The notes beneath the pieces were generated by a model. It saw only the letters and a program-made list of their open reading frames with translations. It did not search any database and was not told the origin of the DNA. Positions 43,735 to 51,295 of a DNA stretch of 64,000 nucleotides are shown here, one piece after another. Location of the stretch: positions 62,001 to 126,000 of the forward strand of contig QCQA01000002.1 in NCBI GenBank assembly GCA_003212335.1. Direction: 5' to 3'. Numbering within the stretch: the stretch's first letter is position 1; each line of letters starts with the position of its first letter. The DNA is from SAR86 cluster bacterium AG-447-A08. Lineage in GTDB: Bacteria > Pseudomonadota > Gammaproteobacteria > Magnimaribacterales > Magnimaribacteraceae. The position numbers and the translations under genes are program-made.

Positions 43735-43992
43735 ATGTTCGAATTCAATTTATTTAACTTTGCTCAATTTGCAGACCAAGGCCTATCTCTTATTGGTACT
43801 TTATTACTTACTAGTATTAGTGCTAAGACAAGAATGTACGGTTTTCTAGTCTTTGTTCTAGTAAATATTCCAGGTATATATCTACTTATAGTTACAAAAT
43901 TGTGGTGGATTCTTGCTGTTACACCAATATGGTTAGTAATAAATTTTGTAGGTCTCTATAACAATTACAAAGAAAGTAGAGTAGAGAATTAA
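43735..43992 (+). CDS. Small membrane protein of unknown function
   Basis: An 85-residue protein with about three hydrophobic segments (roughly 12-27, 35-53 and 57-74) and a charged C-terminus YKESRVEN. It has the look of a short nicotinamide-riboside-transporter-like or hypothetical inner-membrane protein; no family was firmly recognised. It starts 19 bases after the tRNA-Gly CCA without a terminator between, so it is probably transcribed with the tRNA. Its stop is adjacent to the stop of the convergent hydrolase gene. Confidence 0.65.
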   Translation: MFEFNLFNFAQFADQGLSLIGTLLLTSISAKTRMYGFLVFVLVNIPGIYLLIVTKLWWILAVTPIWLVINFVGLYNNYKESRVEN

Positions 43993-44667
43993 TTACATTA
44001 TCTGTTTCCAGAGTTCCAACTCTTCAATACGAAGATAACTGTTTATCTCTTTCACTTTACCCATAGTTTCAGATTCTTGAGGACTATAGTGATGTCCTGG
44101 ATAGAGTATAGTCTCATCAGGAAGGGATGAGAGTTTCCTCAAACTATGGAACATATCTTCAGAATTAGAACCTGGTAGGTCAACTCGTCCACAACCTTGA
44201 ACAAATAAAGTATCTCCAGAAACTAGGTTATTGTTAACCTTGAAACATTGAGATCCAGGTGTATGCCCTGGTGTATGCAAGAACTCAATATCATTCTCCC
44301 CAATTGCTAAATGATCACCAGAGTCTACGATATTAAGATCTATATCAGATACACCAGTTACTTTTTTTAAACCTTCAGCTTCATGTTTATTAACAAATAT
44401 TTTTACCGGTTCTTTTTCTAGAATTTCAGCAATCCCCTCAATAGAATGTCCTCCCATGCCTCCACCACAATGATCAGGGTGATAGTGAGTTACTAATACT
44501 GATGCCAGTTTTAAATCTCTTTTTTTTATGTGATCTAGAAGAGCATCGATATCCCATGCTGGATCTATAAGTGCAACTTCTCTGGTACTTTTAGATCCAA
44601 TTAAGTAAACAAAGTTTTCCATAGGGCCAACTAAAATTTGTTCTAAGTATAGGTCACTGTTATCCAT
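43993..44667 (-). CDS. Metallo-beta-lactamase-fold hydrolase (glyoxalase II-like)
   Basis: A 224-residue protein with the dinuclear metal motif THYHPDHCGG (H61, H63, D65 and H66), HTPGHTPGSQCF (about 135-146) and SGDTLFVQGCGRVDLPG (in part), then a final YPGHHYSP. The pattern resembles hydroxyacylglutathione hydrolases and persulfide dioxygenases. The extra loop after the THxHxDH site (GGHSIEGIAEIL) is longer than in glyoxalase II. It may hydrolyse a thioester such as S-lactoylglutathione. It is nine bases after the MFS gene on the same strand. Confidence 0.88.
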   Translation of the reverse strand: MDNSDLYLEQILVGPMENFVYLIGSKSTREVALIDPAWDIDALLDHIKKRDLKLASVLVTHYHPDHCGGGMGGHSIEGIAEILEKEPVKIFVNKHEAEGLKKVTGVSDIDLNIVDSGDHLAIGENDIEFLHTPGHTPGSQCFKVNNNLVSGDTLFVQGCGRVDLPGSNSEDMFHSLRKLSSLPDETILYPGHHYSPQESETMGKVKEINSYLRIEELELWKQIM

Positions 44668-44676
44668 TTTTTTTCC

Positions 44677-45948
44677 TTATTTAAATGTTTCCTCAAGCAC
44701 AAGTTTATCGGCCTTATATTTCTTTCCCGCAAGATAATAACAAGGGATAGATATTATGCTAATTATAGAAAAAATTACCAACATAAGAGTGTAAGGCTCA
44801 GAGTAACCTGAGGATCTCAATAGGTCAGCGCAAAATCCTCCTCCTAGTGATCCTATTGTTAGTCCAATAAGATTGAGTGTGAGTATGTAGAAGGAGACCA
44901 CTGTGGCCTTTATATTATCAGGTACAAGTTCTTGGACTGTTGAGAAAGTTGGTCCAAAAAAACATCCAAGTTGAAAATAACCTATGATTATACCTATCCA
45001 AAATATAGTTGTTCCAGGTTCTACAAATCTATAAAAAATGCCAATTGGCAGTGTTAAAAGAGCTAACCAGAAAAGAAACATAGGCCTGCCTTGGTTAGTA
45101 TTTTCTTGCCACCAATCACTTAAAATTCCTCCAATTAAATTGCCACTTAATCCTGCAAAAACACCTATCCATCCCACAAGCTGAGCAATCTCTGATCTTT
45201 CAAAACCTCGCTCTTGCACCAACCATAATTGTTCAAATCCCGATGCTCCCAAGACAATATGATAGAAAACACCAGCTAGGATGGTAAATCTTAGTGCAGA
45301 CGAAGTTTTAAGGGCCTTAATTAAGGTGTTTACTATATTAATAGTACTTTCTTTAGAGAGAGTTTGAACCTCCTCTTTAGAATTACTGCTTTTTCTGTTT
45401 CTATCTTTAAACAATAAAGCACAGAGTCCTAGAATTAGCCCTATGCCTCCTAATAAATAAAAGCAATTTCTCCAGCCTAGCGACTCTCCAAGATAACCGG
45501 CAATTAGTAAACTTACACCAACACCGATTGGCACGCCCATGTAATAGAAACCAGCTGCAAAACCCATTCTCTTGGCAGGAAATGAATCCGATAGCAGGGA
45601 CATTGAAGTAGGAGTTAAAATTGACTCTCCTATACCAATAAACATTCTCGGAAGTGCCATTGATATAAAACCTTTAGCTGCTCCAGTTAGAGCAGTGAAA
45701 ACACTCCACAAGACAACACCGAATGCTATGAGCTTTGGTCTATTAACCATGTCGGCCAAGACTCCCATAAAAAGTCCCGCGATAGAATAAAAAACTATAA
45801 ATGGTACCGTAGTGAGAAAGCCATATTGAGTATCTGTTAACCCTAAGTCGGGAACAATAAAGTTTGCAAAGCTAGCTATGAGTTGACGATCTACAAAATT
45901 TAGTAGGTTTAGGAGTGTAAGGAAAAATAAAAGTCTGTATGCGTTCAA
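44677..45948 (-). CDS. MFS transporter (spinster-like)
   Basis: A 423-residue, 12-helix carrier. The N-terminal phrase LLNFVDRQLIASF, GVLADMVNRPKLIAFGVVLWSVFTALTGAA (in part) and PTSMSLLSDSFPAKRMGFAAG are typical of the spinster/MFS_1 group that moves lipids, sugars or organic acids. The charged loop between helices 6 and 7 (about residues 190-205) is serine-rich. It leads a two-gene leftward unit with the metallo-beta-lactamase hydrolase. The cargo is unknown. Confidence 0.85.
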   Translation of the reverse strand: MNAYRLLFFLTLLNLLNFVDRQLIASFANFIVPDLGLTDTQYGFLTTVPFIVFYSIAGLFMGVLADMVNRPKLIAFGVVLWSVFTALTGAAKGFISMALPRMFIGIGESILTPTSMSLLSDSFPAKRMGFAAGFYYMGVPIGVGVSLLIAGYLGESLGWRNCFYLLGGIGLILGLCALLFKDRNRKSSNSKEEVQTLSKESTINIVNTLIKALKTSSALRFTILAGVFYHIVLGASGFEQLWLVQERGFERSEIAQLVGWIGVFAGLSGNLIGGILSDWWQENTNQGRPMFLFWLALLTLPIGIFYRFVEPGTTIFWIGIIIGYFQLGCFFGPTFSTVQELVPDNIKATVVSFYILTLNLIGLTIGSLGGGFCADLLRSSGYSEPYTLMLVIFSIISIISIPCYYLAGKKYKADKLVLEETFK

Positions 45949-46053
45949 TGAAGATTCCTTTTTTGTTCAATCATAACATATGGACTTATATTAAATTATT
46001 TGAAATTATCTGAATTTTGGTGTTATAGTTGAGTAACACACTGGGAAGTTAAA

Positions 46054-46650
46054 ATGAAAAATAAAAGAAAATGGAATAACTCTGAAATGAGATCGTTAAC
46101 AAGAGGGGAGGCTATGCATTATTTCTCTACTGGCCAACATTATTATCGTGATCAGGATTGGTATATTTGGTTTCTTGGAAATGCAACTCGTTATGCAATT
46201 TTCCAAACTTTTTTGTGGAAATACGGTAATGGAGAGATGGTCAGTTACACTGATTTAACTAGAACAGAGAAAATTGGATCTCAAAGACTCAAGATCGATT
46301 CAATCAAAGCAACAATCAGAGAAGGTCTAAATCTTGGGTATATAGAAGCTTTTAAATCTGAAAAGGATAGAAGAGTTACCATGTACTCCTTTGATGAATC
46401 TATCTTGCAGGAAGTAACAGATTATTGCTTCACTATGAGGCGCAACCGAATGTGGGAGTCTGCATCATTTATTAGTCAATATTCAACCGACAAGATCAAT
46501 CGAGAACTTGCTCATGCCGGTATGAAGAAAGATTGGTTACAATCTATTAATAAATTTATGTCTATGTTTGCTTTAACTGCCAGAAGTACTTTTGGAAAAG
46601 ACCTACTTCCTAACGTGATACCCATAGAAAAGGGCAACAAAAGAGGGTAA
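46054..46650 (+). CDS. Winged-helix-like DNA-binding protein, probable regulator
   Basis: A 198-residue protein. After a basic N-terminus, a region around 75-130 reads as a winged helix-turn-helix: a recognition-like helix SIKATIREGLNLGYIEAF followed by a wing SEKDRRVTMYSF, as in MarR-family regulators. The flanking helices are rich in aromatic residues (HYYRDQDWYIWFLG). It stands alone between divergent MFS and convergent SDR genes. It may regulate one of these, but no operator was found. GGGAAG precedes the start. Confidence 0.6.
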   Translation: MKNKRKWNNSEMRSLTRGEAMHYFSTGQHYYRDQDWYIWFLGNATRYAIFQTFLWKYGNGEMVSYTDLTRTEKIGSQRLKIDSIKATIREGLNLGYIEAFKSEKDRRVTMYSFDESILQEVTDYCFTMRRNRMWESASFISQYSTDKINRELAHAGMKKDWLQSINKFMSMFALTARSTFGKDLLPNVIPIEKGNKRG

Positions 46651-46813
46651 TTAATTAGTTGTAACTTTTAGTTTCTATAGTCCTTGATTAAAAGTTATCC
46701 GAGTATAAATTAGCACAGTACAAGGATGTATATAGAGAGTGAGTTTATTCAGATTTCACCCATCCCTTCCCAGGATAAAAAATCTTAGAGTCTAGGCTCA
46801 CTTCTCTATTTAT

Positions 46814-47611
46814 CTACGAATCTTCATTAAACATAGCGGTTCTCCCTCCATCAACCACAATATCCTGACAAGTAACAAAACTTCCTGCATCGCTTGCTAA
46901 GTAGAGTGCTGCCTCAGCAATATCTACTGCATGTCCTGATCTTTTTAAAGGAACGGCTTTTGCAAGGTTGCCCTCTAGTTTTTTTAATTTTCTTTCATTT
47001 TCTTCATCGCTTAGAGTGTTCGATACACCAGAGCCTCCCCAAAATATTGGGGTGGCAATTGCTCCAGGCGAGATTGCATTTACTCTGATATTATCTTTTC
47101 CTAACTCGACCCCAGACATTTTTGTGAAATGAGTCACACCTGCTTTTAGTGCTGAATATAAAGGATCGCCTTGCCTGTATCTTATCCCGGCAATACTTGA
47201 ATTATTAATAATGCAGCCTCCGCCATTTTCTCTCATAGGTGAAATAGCATAACGCGTACCTAATATAACGCTGGCAAGTAATAGGTGTACACCGTAATCA
47301 ATATCCTTTTGAGTAACTTCTTCTAAGCCTGCCCCAACAGGACCTCCTGCATTGTTGAAAAGGATATCTAGTTTCCCGAAGGTATTCGTGGTGTAAGAAA
47401 TAGCATTTTGGATATCCTCTTCTTTTGTTATATCAGAAAGACAATAAGATGCATTATCTCCTAGCATATCCGCTAATTTAGATCCTTTTTCTTCTGATCT
47501 GCCTGAAATAACAACTTTTGCCCCTTCGTCAATAAATAATCTAGCTGTCTCCGCACCTATACCACTGGTACCGCCTGTAATTAATGCAACCTTGTCTTTA
47601 AGTTTCTTCAT
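46814..47611 (-). CDS. SDR oxidoreductase
   Basis: A 265-residue short-chain dehydrogenase: TGGTSGIG (about 13-20), NNAGG near 86 and the catalytic YSALKAG. SPGAIATPIFWGG and DAGSFVTCQDIVVDGGRTA at the end are typical of NAD-dependent alcohol/sterol dehydrogenases. It starts one base after the stop of the leftward serine hydrolase gene, so the two are coupled. The substrate is unknown. A 163-base gap separates it from the converging regulator gene and holds no strong structure beyond a 6-bp AGTGAG/CTCACT pair. Confidence 0.88.
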   Translation of the reverse strand: MKKLKDKVALITGGTSGIGAETARLFIDEGAKVVISGRSEEKGSKLADMLGDNASYCLSDITKEEDIQNAISYTTNTFGKLDILFNNAGGPVGAGLEEVTQKDIDYGVHLLLASVILGTRYAISPMRENGGGCIINNSSIAGIRYRQGDPLYSALKAGVTHFTKMSGVELGKDNIRVNAISPGAIATPIFWGGSGVSNTLSDEENERKLKKLEGNLAKAVPLKRSGHAVDIAEAALYLASDAGSFVTCQDIVVDGGRTAMFNEDS

Positions 47612-47612
47612 G

Positions 47613-48740
47613 TTAGTTTTCTCCTTTTAGGCATTCGTATGTTTTGTTTATGAGTTCCAATGATCTTCCATCAGCTGCAAAATTATTCTTCATATTATTC
47701 ATGACATAAGATATCCCTAATTTGTTATTTGGGTCGCCAAATCCACAAGACCCTCCCCATCCAGAGTGACCAAAGGAAGCTTCTTCTGGGCCATATATAA
47801 CTTTATGCATATTCATAATAAACCCTGATCCCCATCTAGTTACTACATCCAAAACAAGATCTCTATTAGTAATTCTCTCTTTAGTCATAGTGTTGATTGT
47901 TGAATCATTCAAGATCTTAATCTCTTTCTCATCAGTGACTACTAGGCTATAAAGTTTAGCAATAGCTGATGCGCATCCTTGTCCATTTGCCGAGGGTATT
48001 TCGGCTGCTCTCCATTCTCTAGAGTTCTGATGTTTTAAGAGATTCGGACCTTTGCCAGAAGCTATTTGAGCATCATTAGGATGATTGTTTGATTCATTTT
48101 TCTCTTTAGGGAAGGGCACCATCTCCGCTACCCTGTATTCTTCAGATTCTGGTAAGCCAATATGAAAATCAATTTGATTCGGATCACCTATTTCATCTTT
48201 AAAATAATTACCAAGAGTTTTACCAGTAATTCTTATAATTAGTTCTGATGTTAGCCATCCATATGTCATAGAGTGATAACCAGAAGCAGTCCCTGGTTCC
48301 CATATTGGGGTCATTTGTGCCAGCTCTTCTGCCATTATTTTTTGATCGTAATAATCTTCAACACTCTCTGCATTAGAACCGCAAATACCTGCTTGATGCG
48401 ACAAAAGCATTCCTACAGTTATATCTTCTTTTCCATTACACCCAAATTCAGGCCAGTATTTTGAGACTTTTTCCTCGTAGTCAAATAATCCTTTTTCATA
48501 GGCGTATGCTAGTGTAATTGCTGCAACTCCTTTCGTTGTTGACCATACGGTAGCCAAAGTATCTTTTTCCCATTTGTTCTGTCTATCTTTGTCAGAGTAT
48601 CCACCCCAAATATCTATAATCGGGTTGCCATTTTTATACACTGCAAAAGATGATCCTATTTCTCTATCAGTTGAATGTAATTCATTAAAAAGTTCTTTCA
48701 CTTCAGAAAACTGATTTTCGCACTCTCCATATATATTCAT
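47613..48740 (-). CDS. Serine hydrolase of the beta-lactamase/EstB family
   Basis: A 375-residue cytoplasmic protein of the class C beta-lactamase fold. The active-site SxxK is S67-T-T-K70 in VWSTTKGV, the second motif is around YHSMTYGW (about 155-162), and the third is probably SFGHSGWGG near 325. There is no signal peptide. Esterases such as EstB use this site on short-chain esters; a lactam target is unlikely for a cytoplasmic protein. It is coupled to the SDR downstream. Confidence 0.88.
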   Translation of the reverse strand: MNIYGECENQFSEVKELFNELHSTDREIGSSFAVYKNGNPIIDIWGGYSDKDRQNKWEKDTLATVWSTTKGVAAITLAYAYEKGLFDYEEKVSKYWPEFGCNGKEDITVGMLLSHQAGICGSNAESVEDYYDQKIMAEELAQMTPIWEPGTASGYHSMTYGWLTSELIIRITGKTLGNYFKDEIGDPNQIDFHIGLPESEEYRVAEMVPFPKEKNESNNHPNDAQIASGKGPNLLKHQNSREWRAAEIPSANGQGCASAIAKLYSLVVTDEKEIKILNDSTINTMTKERITNRDLVLDVVTRWGSGFIMNMHKVIYGPEEASFGHSGWGGSCGFGDPNNKLGISYVMNNMKNNFAADGRSLELINKTYECLKGEN

Positions 48741-48785
48741 TTTATTATCCTTAATTTATTGAATAAAAACAATTATTTACAATAA

Positions 48786-50420
48786 TTATCTAATATTAAA
48801 TTTAATCTCTTTATCTTTATCCTTTATATCAAGTTCAGAAATTATCATAAAACCAAACTTATTTAATTCAATATGATTTTTCTTTAAATCTGCATTAGAG
48901 AAAATTTTTTTATGATCTACAAAATCGAGGTTAATACTAATCGAATATGATGAATCAGTTAAATTAAAAAGACATAAAGTTCTCATCTGTAAGTAATCTC
49001 TTGTGAAGATTAAAACTCTATCATCATTTCCTAAAAAAGACTGATTACCTTGCGATAAGGCATGATCTAACTTCCTGTAGTTAATAAAATCTCTATAAAA
49101 ATTTACAACAGAATTGGGTTCTTTGTTCTGCAGGTCTGCTGATCTTTTTTGTTGTTTCTCTTTAATAGGTAGCCAAGGTTTTGCTTCCGTGAAACCTGCA
49201 TTTACTTTTTTATGGTTCCACGTCATGGGTGTTCTGCATCCATCTCTTCCTTTATTCTCTGGCCAGAAACGTATACCCGAAGGATCAGTAAGTTCATCAA
49301 ATTCAAGCTCTGTTTCTACTTGACCGAGCTCCTCGCCTTGATAAATACAGGGTGTTCCTCTCAGTGAAAGTAATAATGCGCAAGTTAATTTAGCGAATTC
49401 TTCCGTTTCATTTTCATCCCACCTGGAAAGGTGTCTTTTTACATCATGATTTGAAAAGCTCCAACAGGGCCAACTATCATTTCCATCTTTAAAAAAGTCT
49501 TCAAATGTATCTCTAATAAAAGATGTTGAAAAGTTATTTCCTAACATCTCAAAGCTATATGCCATATGCAATCTAGATTCTTTTGTATAATCTTTCATGA
49601 GCTCTACTGCCCTATGTGAATCACCTATTTCTCCTACAGATGTTTTCTCAGGATAACTATCCAGCAGAGATCTAAATCTTTTAAGAAACTCTAGATTTTC
49701 ATTTTGATTTATCGCAAAAAGCTGATTTTGAGTGTAATAAGGATTTACGGGAGGTTGCTTAAACTTTATCGGACTGGCTGGATTGTCCCTCAACTTTTCA
49801 TCATGAAAGTAATAATTTACAGTATCTAATCTAAAACCATCTACTCCTTTTTCTAACCAAAATTTCACAATTCCTAATACATATTCTTGAACTTCTTTAT
49901 TGTGAAAATTAAAGTCAGGCTGACTCTTAAGAAAATTATGCAAATAGTATTGTTCTCTTAAAGGCTCCCATTCCCAAGCTGATCCACCAAAAACCGATAA
50001 CCAATTATTGGGAGGAGAGCCATTTTCATTCGGATCAGCCCAAACATACCAGTCTGACTTTTCAGAATCTCTACTAGTTCTGCTATTTAAAAAAGCTTCA
50101 TGTTGATCAGAGCTGTGTGACAAAACTTGATCTATGATTACCTTGATATTTTTTTGATGAGCTAATGAAATTAAAAACTCTAAGTCATCCATACCACCAA
50201 ATAAAGGATCAATCTCTACATAGTTGCTTACGTCATAGCCCATATCCTTCATGGGTGATTTAAAGAAAGGAGAGAGCCAAATTGCATCTACTCCAAGACT
50301 AGAGATATGGTCTATTCTATTAGCAATTCCTTTTAAATCGCCAATTCCATTGTTAGAAGTATCTTGAAAAGATCTAGGATAAATCTGATAGATTACTGCT
50401 TTTTTCCACCAATCACTCAT
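48786..50420 (-). CDS. GH13 alpha-glucosidase (GH13_23-like)
   Basis: A 544-residue cytoplasmic enzyme. It has the four GH13 regions: QVLSHSSDQH (98-107), GFRLDTVN with nucleophile D199, SVGEIGD with acid/base E264, and SFSNHDVKRH with D326. The pattern is close to the Halomonas HaG enzyme (FRLDTVNYYFHD). T200 after the nucleophile, where isomaltases have V, favours alpha-1,4 over alpha-1,6 bonds. It releases glucose from maltose and similar glucosides. Its start region overlaps the stop of the haem-protein gene by eight bases. Confidence 0.93.
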   Translation of the reverse strand: MSDWWKKAVIYQIYPRSFQDTSNNGIGDLKGIANRIDHISSLGVDAIWLSPFFKSPMKDMGYDVSNYVEIDPLFGGMDDLEFLISLAHQKNIKVIIDQVLSHSSDQHEAFLNSRTSRDSEKSDWYVWADPNENGSPPNNWLSVFGGSAWEWEPLREQYYLHNFLKSQPDFNFHNKEVQEYVLGIVKFWLEKGVDGFRLDTVNYYFHDEKLRDNPASPIKFKQPPVNPYYTQNQLFAINQNENLEFLKRFRSLLDSYPEKTSVGEIGDSHRAVELMKDYTKESRLHMAYSFEMLGNNFSTSFIRDTFEDFFKDGNDSWPCWSFSNHDVKRHLSRWDENETEEFAKLTCALLLSLRGTPCIYQGEELGQVETELEFDELTDPSGIRFWPENKGRDGCRTPMTWNHKKVNAGFTEAKPWLPIKEKQQKRSADLQNKEPNSVVNFYRDFINYRKLDHALSQGNQSFLGNDDRVLIFTRDYLQMRTLCLFNLTDSSYSISINLDFVDHKKIFSNADLKKNHIELNKFGFMIISELDIKDKDKEIKFNIR

Positions 50421-51294
50421 TGATTGATTTAGTCTTTAGCCAATTAATGAGGTTTTCTTCGAACGGAGTTATAACCTTATAAGCCTTCATGTCTCGGTCT
50501 AAATTGGTAATTGCTTTAACAAGATCCAGAGTAGTTTCATTATTATCTAGAATTGCTGTTATTGGATCTACATGAACCCTTACAGTAAATAAAACTGATC
50601 TAGACTTTTTTAATCTTCTTATTGTTTGCCTTTCAACTCTTATGAATAGTTCTTCAGGCTTAACATCGCCAATTTCTACCAATGTTTTACTATTGATGGG
50701 CTGAAACAATTCCGGTGAATCGAATATAGACCAATTAAACCTTTCAAAAATTTTATCGTTTGGAAGATTAGAGAATATGTTATTTACCCTGTCATCTATT
50801 TTGTTCTTATAACCAGGTACTTCTTTGTGAATCTCAGATAAAGATTTTCTGAATTTATCTCTGAGAGACCAGCGAGTAGGTGCACAAAGTGAAGCTGTTT
50901 CAAGATGATAATGTTCATTGATTGGTTTCATTACAATCAAATCTTCTTGAACAAGAAGAGAGGCAAGCTCTAAAGGATTATCATCATCTTGGTGATTATA
51001 AATTTCCTTTGTTCTAATAATCTCAACAGTTTCATCATTTATTCTAAATTGATTGTTATGAAACATACGAAGATGTTCCAACAGCACATGCAGAACTTCT
51101 TTTTGGATGGATATTGAGGTTGAGGGTGTTATTAATACTTCTTGTCTTCTTTCTTGAAATAGCCTTTTCTTCAGGGCTATCTCATTAGGAAACAGTTCAT
51201 CTATCTCCAGCCAAGAATTTTCTGGAATAGGTTTTAGACCAATTTCTACTCCACCTTTTCCATCCTTATATGGTTGATGGACTGGAAAATTCAA
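50413..51294 (-). CDS. DUF3445 haem-dependent N-demethylase-like protein
   Basis: A 293-residue protein of the DUF3445 family, whose members include the alpha subunit of a haem-dependent oxidative N-demethylase. LASLLVQEDLIVMK (about 107-120), ASLCAPTRWSLRDKFRKSLSEIH (in part), the NWSIFDSPELF segment and RVERQTIRRLKKS follow in the family order. It may remove methyl groups from amines or related compounds. The overlap with the GH13 gene indicates one transcript. The M3 peptidase gene ends one base before this gene on the same strand. The actual substrate is unknown. Confidence 0.8.
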   Translation of the reverse strand: MNFPVHQPYKDGKGGVEIGLKPIPENSWLEIDELFPNEIALKKRLFQERRQEVLITPSTSISIQKEVLHVLLEHLRMFHNNQFRINDETVEIIRTKEIYNHQDDDNPLELASLLVQEDLIVMKPINEHYHLETASLCAPTRWSLRDKFRKSLSEIHKEVPGYKNKIDDRVNNIFSNLPNDKIFERFNWSIFDSPELFQPINSKTLVEIGDVKPEELFIRVERQTIRRLKKSRSVLFTVRVHVDPITAILDNNETTLDLVKAITNLDRDMKAYKVITPFEENLINWLKTKSINE

Positions 51295-51295
51295 C

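Noticed and set aside
46651-46813. The 163-base convergent gap as a terminator or small RNA
   Set aside because: Only a 6-bp AGTGAG/CTCACT pair across about 60 bases and no T tract; nothing firm is visible.
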